This document shows, in pieces, positions 57,681-64,000 of a stretch of 64,000 bases of DNA (within the stretch, counting starts at the first letter, position 1; the number at the start of each line of letters is the position of its first letter). This DNA comes from Otis tarda (lineage: Eukaryota; Chordata; Aves; Otidiformes; Otididae), in the NCBI GenBank assembly GCA_026413225.1, contig CM048560.1, positions 10,496,001-10,560,000 of the forward strand, read 5' to 3'. Below the pieces are notes generated by a model. That model ran no database searches. It had not been told where the DNA came from and worked only from the letters and a program-made list of their open reading frames with translations. The position numbers were made by a program, and so were the translations under genes.

Positions 57681-60039
57681 GCAGAATACATCATGCCAAG
57701 AATGGGGGGAGAAATTATTTGTGTCAGCAGAGCTGGGAGCTCGTGTGTCCCAGATGCTGTGGAGCCCCGGCACGCTGGGCCACTCGCCCTTGCCGTGGAG
57801 GGGTGGAGGGGATGAGGGTCTGACAGGACCTGTCCTCTGCTGGCAAATCCACCAGCTATGCCCAGGCGAGATGGTGAATATGAGGCTTTCCAAAAATGTC
57901 ACTCCTTGAGCGTGGTCCTGTGCTTGTTAATGGCCTGTGCTTGTTAGCAGCGCTGCCTGATTACATTTGCACTTACATTTCCCACACTCTCCCCGCCCCC
58001 CAAAAGATAAATTTATTTTGGGGGAGAGGAAAGGGAGAGGATTAAAGGTTTGTGGGCTTTTACTTTTTTGTTTTGGAGAAAGAGCATGGCTTTTCCTTCC
58101 ACCTGATGCACTTGCTCTGGGAATAAAAAGTTTCATATTCAGTCAATTTGGGGGAAATCAAAGGGGGAGCAGGGCACCCCCAGGGTCCTGTCTGGGGATG
58201 CAGTGTTAAATCAGAGGCTGTGAGGAAGATGGGAAGGAAATGGTGATGGAGGCAGGTTGCAAGCATCCAGCATCGCTAAGGAAACGGGCAGAGAGCTTTC
58301 AACTGGGAAAGTGCCCCATTGCCTGGCTCACACCAGTGTGGCTCTGCAGGGCTGGGGGATACCCAGCACCAAGTGTCCCAGCTCAGAGCCAGGGGAGCAC
58401 CATCATGTGCCAGGGCACGGCTCAGCTAGCAGGGAGAGGTGTGAGCTGAAAGAAGCTTCTTCCAAAATACGCAAGGAAGGAATAAAACAAGGTCAGACAG
58501 AGTGACAAGGCTCTTGGCTCTGTTTACGGTGGTCCCTTTGGGTCATTAAAGACCGCTTTGATCTGCAGAAGCTTTTTCCAAGCCCTGGCTATGTGGGAAG
58601 GTGGCTCTTGGTATTGGGCTGGTGGGTCTGCTCCAGGGATGCTGGCAAAAAGCTTCAGCCCTGGGTGGCCCTGACTTCGAAGCCGATGCCCTGGAAGGGC
58701 TGTCCTGTGAACCTACCATCCCCCTGCTCTCAGGAGGAGAGCAGTGTGTGCTCTCATGTCCTGGGCATGGCTGGTGGGACAGCAGCTGTGTCCCCTGCAC
58801 CAGGTCAGGAGGGAAATGGGGTCCCAGGGCAGGAGACAAACAAGGCAGTGACTTTTCTTGGGCATGTTTAGTGGACAAGCATTCATCTTCAGAACGGTGG
58901 GAAGTAAGGGAGGCTGAAGCCCTGCATGGGCAGTAACAGCCCTGCCTGGTGCGTGGTAAACCCATGCTGAAACCAGAGGCACCTTTGCTCCTGCTCCCTG
59001 GCACCCGGGCTTGCCGGAGCAAGGAGAGCTTTGTGGCGCCAACCTCATTCAGCGGATCAGTCCTCTGGGGTTGTGTGGTGAATGTAAAGAGTTTCTAGGC
59101 AGGAGCAGCCCTGACACCTCACAGCTTCTGCTATTCCACCCTCCGCCCCCTCTTTCTGCACTGGGGAGGGCGGTTGTGTGCTCTGAGTGTGGAGAAGCTG
59201 CATTGTTCCAGCTTCTCCCCAGCTTAGCTTGTCCAAGCAGGACATTTGTACTCACCAGAAATGTTTGTCTCCCTCTGAGCAGGCAGATGTGGCTGTCCTT
59301 AGAGCTGCCATGTGCTATGGGTAATTGGGAATGTGTAGGTCTTGAAGGATGCTGTGCCTCCTGGGGATTAACAGGCGAGGCTGGCTTTATGCTGGTGGGT
59401 TCTCAGAGTTGATCTGGCCATACAACACCAGGACACGTGTACACGGGTCTTCTCCAACACACAGCTTCAACATGTTTTCTCTTCACAGCATGGGGTGGCA
59501 CTAGCTGCTGGGGGCCGTCTTGTGACAGCAGGCTGCAGTGCCATCCCGTACCTGTTTGATCTCATGGTGCAAAGACCTGTGTGCTATGAGCTTGTGATAA
59601 AGTTCCTGTGATAAAGCAGTAGAGATGTGACAGCTCCAGACAGGCCTCCGCCCCATCCCGTGCTCTGGGATACAGATGTTGGCTGTGCCCATCCGCACGC
59701 TGCTGGGGATGTTCTCGGCAGAGCTGTGCTGAGAAGAGCATTTAAGACTTGCAGAGGTTTTTGGAAACTTGGTCGCTTTCTGATGGGAACCGAAGTTTGT
59801 GATGCTTTAGGGCTCTTCCCGAAGGGAAGTGGAGCACAAGAGATGCTTGTGGAGTCGCCCCAGCATGGCAGCCAGGGGTCCTGGGTCCCTGTCATTCTTT
59901 TGGAGGACAGGCAGAGGAGCTGGGAGAGAGCAGGCAGGCTTTCATTTCTGGCCTGGGCTATGCTGCTTCAGCAAGGGGGTTTGATTTGGATGAGGCTGCA
60001 GAGTGTGCGTTTGCTCAGGGCTTTTCCTTCCAGCTCTGA
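57681..60039. other. GC-rich non-coding stretch, nothing recognised
   Basis: Frames of up to 158 codons occur at 58546-59048 on both strands and shadow each other. No repeat or RNA gene was recognised. Confidence 0.45.
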
Positions 60040-60130
60040 CTCATCATCCACCTAAGGGATGGGGAAACTGAGGCACAGGGACTCACCGATGCCCCTGCAT
60101 TGCAAGCGAACACAGAGCAAGGACACCCGT
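60040..60130 (+). repeat. MIR-type SINE remnant (core)
   Basis: TCATCCACCTAAGGGATGGG followed by GAAACTGAGGCACAGGGACT matches the MIR core ('catccccattttacagatggggaaactgaggcacagagag'). The following 'CACCGATGCCCCTGCATTGC' is a decayed form of the 'ttaagtgacttgcccaaggtca' part. Head and tail are not readable. Confidence 0.55.
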
Positions 60131-60911
60131 ATCCTGCCTTTGGCTCGGCACAGAGGAGTGACTGGACATGGCTCTGCTCCGAAGGAGCCCTGGTCTCCCT
60201 GCATGCTCCGCAGAGCTCTCGGGCAGCCGGAGCCGTCTTCGCTTCCACTGGCCTGATGGCAGTTCTGCTCCTAATAAGTTAATCTGATGGGTTTTGTCAT
60301 GAGCAAAACAAGAAATCACGTTTTTAATAATAATAAAGGGTCCTGCATCTTGTTAACATCTGGAGTTCAATCATTTCTGTGCTCAAAACTGTGGAATGCT
60401 TCAGCACAACATAAATCTTGCCACTTGCTGTACATGGGCTCCAGATGGGGAGGGAGAGTTTGTGTTCACTTGTAACCCATCTGGGTGCTGGCGGCTCCAA
60501 GTGGAGCCACCACAGCGTGCGGCTCCCCTGGTCCTACACCGGGGGATAGCAGTGAGCCTCCTGAACGGGCTGTGGTGCTGCATTCAGCGCTGGGTGCCTG
60601 CATTTGGTGTGGCACAGTTGTACAGTGGCACTCCCATACCTCTGGTGCCTGTCTGGAGAGAGGTGAGGTCTCTCCACTGCCTAAAACCTTGTGATGCTGA
60701 TGGTTTCCCCGTGCCATGGGGTGATGGAGCCACAGCCCAATGCTCCCATGGGACCAAAGCAAAGATCGGGTTGAGCATCTCTACTGGGCAATGCAAAAAC
60801 CGCTCCTGGGAGCCAGCGGCAGGACTGGAGCTGTGTCCCCTACGATAGCACCCACAGCATGGGACAGGACAGCCTGCAGTCAGGGTGATGTGACCCTGAA
60901 CCCCCACAGGC
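60131..60911. other. Non-coding stretch, nothing recognised
   Basis: Overlapping chance frames (150 codons at 60396-60848) with no domain signal. No repeat was recognised. Confidence 0.45.
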
Positions 60912-61175
60912 TTGCGTCATCTGCAGACATTACTATTTTGTTTTTCATCCAGATCACCGATAACTATGTTTAACCCTGGAGCAGAGCTGTGGGACGCTCG
61001 GCTGTTAACCTAATGTCAGGCTGAGAATTAAGCATTTATCTTTGCTCCACTCCTTCACCAGGTTACAATCCAGACCAGTTCCTTCCCTTCACACAGTGAC
61101 TATTTAATTTCCTTAATAGCCCCCTGAGGTGGGCTTTTGAAAATCTGAGTGTAGCCATCACATCATGAACACTTT
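60912..61175 (-). mobile_element. Decayed CR1/L3-type LINE fragment, antisense (reverse transcriptase region)
   Basis: Read on the plus strand, GCGTCATCTGCAGAC, then TTTTTCATCCAGATCACCGA, TAACTATGTTTAACC, then TCACACAGTGACTATTTAAT, 'TTAATAGCCCC' and GCTTTTGAAAATCTGAGTGT follow the order of an antisense CR1/L3 RT core ('gtcatctgcaaa...tcatccagatcattgataa...atgttgaac...agtgac....ttaatag.c....ggctttttgaaaatctaagta'). On the minus strand the end near 61140-61175 corresponds to the 'YLDFxKAFDKVP' region and the 60912 end to the 'FADDTkL' region. The reading frame is broken throughout. It is an old, dead copy, like the piece at 39.2-39.9 kb. Confidence 0.58.
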
Positions 61176-62558
61176 TAACCAAAGCTGGAGAATTGATTCT
61201 TTCTGGCAGTTTTCTTTAATTCTCACTAAAAAACTTGAAAATTGCATTTTTTGGTTAAAACCAAGATTTTTGCAGCTCAAGGCCAAAGCTTGATGTTTTT
61301 GCTAGGTTTTTTTGACATTTCAGACAAGCCAGGCAAGTTTCCACAAAAAGAGGTTTTTCTGTGTTCTTTTAAAAGAAAAGTTGCCTTTCACTGAAAAAAT
61401 GACCTGCTAAAAACTGTTTAGATGGAAATTTTTCCAGCAGCCGTAGTCAGGGCACTGATGTGAGAAAGGCAGTGGTAGAGCTGCAGGCAGGAATAGGAAA
61501 TGTATGCTCGGAGGGTCGGGGAAGCTCCGTGCTGCTTGTGGTTTTGTCGGCGTTATAGGTGGAGCGCAGCGGTTCGGCTTCTCCATGGTTTAGGCATAGC
61601 TGGTCAAATAGCTCGGGGCAGGGCTGAGCGTGAAGGAGAAGAGGGAGGCTGGAGGTGATGCACTGCGAGCATGGGTCCATGGGTGTCCTGAAACGGCAGA
61701 GCTTTGCGACCAGTGAGGGGGAATCTGGTGTCCCTGGTTTTCAGGGATGTCCAGAGCGGAGACATCCCGTAGCATTAACAAAACAATGCTGCAGGGCTGG
61801 CACTGCAGTTGAGGTTGAGTTTTCACTTACAAGTGGTTTTCTATGATAGCGTGAAGGTTACAACGTGTGTGCCTAAATCTCCTCTTTTCAGGAAAGCCCT
61901 TAGAAGTGTTTTTGTAAGGCATGTGTGCACCTCAAGCCCCTAGCCTCAAAAGTGTGTAAGCTCTTAATTTGCATTAAAAACCCCAGTGTCCCTGAATACC
62001 TTCTGAGGGTCTGGAGTTTACCAGCTGGTATCTAGGTCTTATCTGTTCCTTTAGGCATTTAGATATCTTTAAACTGCTTGGCCCTCAGTTCCCAGTGGCT
62101 TCAAAGGAGACTTGAGAAGTGCCTGCCTGCTTTCCTAAATAGAGATACTTTCCTGGACGAGGGCTAGATCAGCGTTCTTGGTGTGGCTTTGATGGATGAC
62201 CTACCGCTCTGACAACCCTCTTCCCCCAATTTCCATCGCTGCCTTATTTATGGGGAAATACGGAGTGCAGGCATATGAAAATAATTTTTCATTTTTATCA
62301 GTTTGGCTGGAAAACTCAATCTGCTCCTACATGAGGGCCAATGCAAATTTAGTGCTGCTTGTAAGCAGGTCTCGCTCAAGAGGACAGTGGTGAAATGAGG
62401 GTCTCAGGGCTGGATGGGACCTCCACTTTGTTTTTCAGGCAGAGAGAGTTTTGGGATCTACACGGGCAGAGATCACCTGTGGTTTTTAAGCATCATGTTT
62501 CCTGTGTCAGGCTAAGCATGCAGAGGAAGCTTTTGAGAGAAACAGGGCCTCATTTTTT
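61176..62558. other. Non-coding stretch, nothing recognised
   Basis: AT-rich at 61190-61440 with several T and A runs, then mixed. No further CR1 sequence is recognisable directly upstream of the CR1 tail, which suggests 5' truncation at about 62559. Confidence 0.5.
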
Positions 62559-62827
62559 AGAATGAGGGGTAATGGTTTTAAAACTAAAAAAGGGTAGATT
62601 TAGACTGGATAAAAGGAAGAAATGTTTTACATTGAGGGTGGTGGAACACTGGCCCAGGTTGCCCAGAGAGGTGGTGGCTGCCCCATCCCTGGAAACATTC
62701 AAAGCCAGACTGGACGGGGCTCTGAGCAACCTGATCTGGTTGGAGATGCCCCTGCTCCTTGCAGGGGGGTTGGACTGGATGGCCTTTAAAGATCCCTTCT
62801 GACCCAAACCATTGTATGACTCTATGA
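62559..62827 (+). mobile_element. CR1 LINE, 5'-truncated copy (3' end of ORF2 plus 3'UTR)
   Basis: AGAATGAGGGGTAATGGTTT, GGTAGATTTAGACTGGATAA, GAAGAAATGTTTTACATTGA, GAGGTGGTGGCTGCCCCATC, CAAAGCCAGACTGGACGGGG, GGGGGGTTGGACTGGATGGC and TTCTGACCCAAACCATTGTA follow the avian CR1 3' end word for word with few changes. It closes with TGTATGACTCTATGA, the diverged form of the 8-bp tail repeat (ATTCTATG). CR1 copies are usually short 3' fragments without target-site duplications, as here. Low divergence makes it by far the youngest transposon in the window. The 76-codon plus frame at 62572-62802 and the 113-codon minus frame lie inside it and are not genes. Confidence 0.95.
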
Positions 62828-64000
62828 TCTGCTTGGAGGCATGGAGCTGTTCTCACCTGGGCTGCTTTAATCAGTGTTGATTGATGCTGGGGTGATGGTA
62901 AGGAGGGTATGTGTGTTCCTGCCACGGGTGGAGGGAAGATACTAGCACCTGGAGATGGCTCTGGAGAGATGTGTGAGGAGGCGGATATTGGTCACCAACA
63001 TAGCCAGAACACTGGTCAGAACTTGGCCTTTGAAACTCCTTTTTCCACCCCAGAAGGAATGGCAAAATGAATGGTTCCCTATAAAATGCTAGTCCTCTTT
63101 TTGAAGACCTTGAGTTTTAACTGGAAAGCCAAAAAGAACCAAACTGGAAATGAAAAGATTTGGGCAGGAAAACATTAGATTCCCAGAAATTTAAAATAAA
63201 TAAATAAAAAATTAGGCCGAATTGTTTTTGTTTCAGTTTCCAGCTTTTTTTCCATGGGAAACTATCTACCCCTCATTTGACAGAGGAAGAAAGAGGCGGG
63301 CAAAATAAATACACAGCAATCTCTACCAAGATGATCTTGGGGGAATATTCCTTCCTGCCCCAAAAGCTGGAGATCTGGTAGCCCCAAACGCTAGCAGGAT
63401 GCTCACCCAACCACCGGAAGGGGTTTCCCAGGACTCCCAGCAAACCCCGTTAGCACCTTAGCTGGGACCCCTGGGAGGGAACAGAGAGAAGATGGGTTGG
63501 AAGTAATCTCCCTTGGACCAAAGCGCTCCAGCATCCATCAGGCTTAAGAAGCAGGCTTTAAAGTTTTATCTATGGCTCCCTCAGCATGGGTTTGCCAGTG
63601 CTGGCCTGGCTGAGGCTTTTCCATGCACTGATAACCCAGAGAGGAGGAAGGCTCCAGCTTCTTCCTTGGCTTTTGTAATGGAGATGCAGTAGATGACTTT
63701 TGGTTTGCTTTTCCCCTTGTCTATGGTTGAATATCTGTTGATGTTTGCTAAACAAGAGCACCGGTGGCAGAGGAATTAGAAGAAATCCCTTCTTAATTGG
63801 AAACAGTGAGTTTGTGTATTTTTTCAGTTGTCTATTTTGGGCCTTGTAAAATTAAAGTTATTAACTGTAATGCAGCGGTTTCCAGATTCCCACAGCCCTT
63901 TACAATAGCGGGGAAATTCATCCCAGGTCACTGGGAGCCTTTAATGAATACATTAAGGCTTATTATTAAAATAAAGTACTTGCAGCTTTATGGGAGACAT
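62828..64000. other. Non-coding stretch, nothing recognised
   Basis: A short AAATAAATAAATAAA run lies near 63195. The last 200 bases are AT-rich (GTTATTAACTGTAATG, CATTAAGGCTTATTATTAAA). No exon or further repeat was recognised. Confidence 0.5.

Noticed and set aside
62572-62802. 76-codon plus frame and overlapping minus frames
   Set aside because: They lie wholly inside the CR1 tail and appear in many CR1 copies as artefacts.
1-64000. CRISPR arrays, operons, defence islands, rRNA or other prokaryotic systems
   Set aside because: Nothing of the kind is present; the repeat content and base composition are those of vertebrate nuclear DNA.

Overview
This 64 kb window looks like non-coding vertebrate nuclear DNA, most likely from a bird. 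The main anchor is a well-preserved 3' end of a CR1 LINE at 62559-62827, which carries the usual conserved closing stretch and the short tail repeat. Bird origin is also supported by low interspersed-repeat density and by old amniote repeats that are still readable: MIR-type SINEs, hAT-Charlie MITEs, decayed CR1/L3-type reverse-transcriptase pieces, and palindromic sauropsid repeats. The species cannot be told from the sequence, and a crocodilian or turtle is not fully excluded. Nothing bacterial or phage-like is present: no operons, rRNA, CRISPR or clear tRNA. No open reading frame can be assigned to a known protein. The longest is a 234-codon frame on the minus strand at 37499-38203, with no recognisable domain.

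Layout. Positions 1-13 kb are AT-rich, with MIR-like remnants near 3.7, 9.0 and 11.6 kb, a hAT-like terminus at 4.75 kb, and three splice-flanked short open stretches (1001-1103, 5940-6025, 9679-9792) that could be exons of an unannotated or long non-coding transcript. Positions 13-31 kb hold ancient palindromic repeats (13.6-13.9, 18.7, 29.2 kb), an (AC)n microsatellite at 17.0 kb, pyrimidine- and purine-rich tracts, the best exon-like segment of the window (26864-26918), a possible hAT end at 27.8 kb, and a nearly complete hAT-Charlie MITE at 30767-31049 with matching target-site duplications. Positions 31-45 kb are mixed: a small CpG-dense patch at 32.0-32.25 kb, a MIR tail at 32.5 kb, a regulatory-looking inverted repeat at 38.34 kb and a decayed CR1-type RT fragment at 39.2-39.9 kb. 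Positions 45-64 kb are GC-richer, interrupted by sharply AT-rich islands at 52.2-52.6, 55.0-55.4 and 57.5-57.7 kb that look like candidate regulatory elements. This part also holds a minisatellite at 47.4 kb, a MIR at 60.05 kb, an antisense CR1 piece at 60.9-61.2 kb and the young CR1 tail.

Overall this reads as intergenic or long-intron DNA with embedded candidate enhancers. The most striking unexplained structure is a near-perfect inverted repeat of two 14-bp arms around a 3-bp spacer at 52364-52394. It carries back-to-back SOX-like ACAAT/ATTGT cores, with a third copy about 30 bp away. No new protein system was found. All repeat-family calls rest on recognition from memory, and all exon and enhancer calls are inferences needing RNA or cross-species data.
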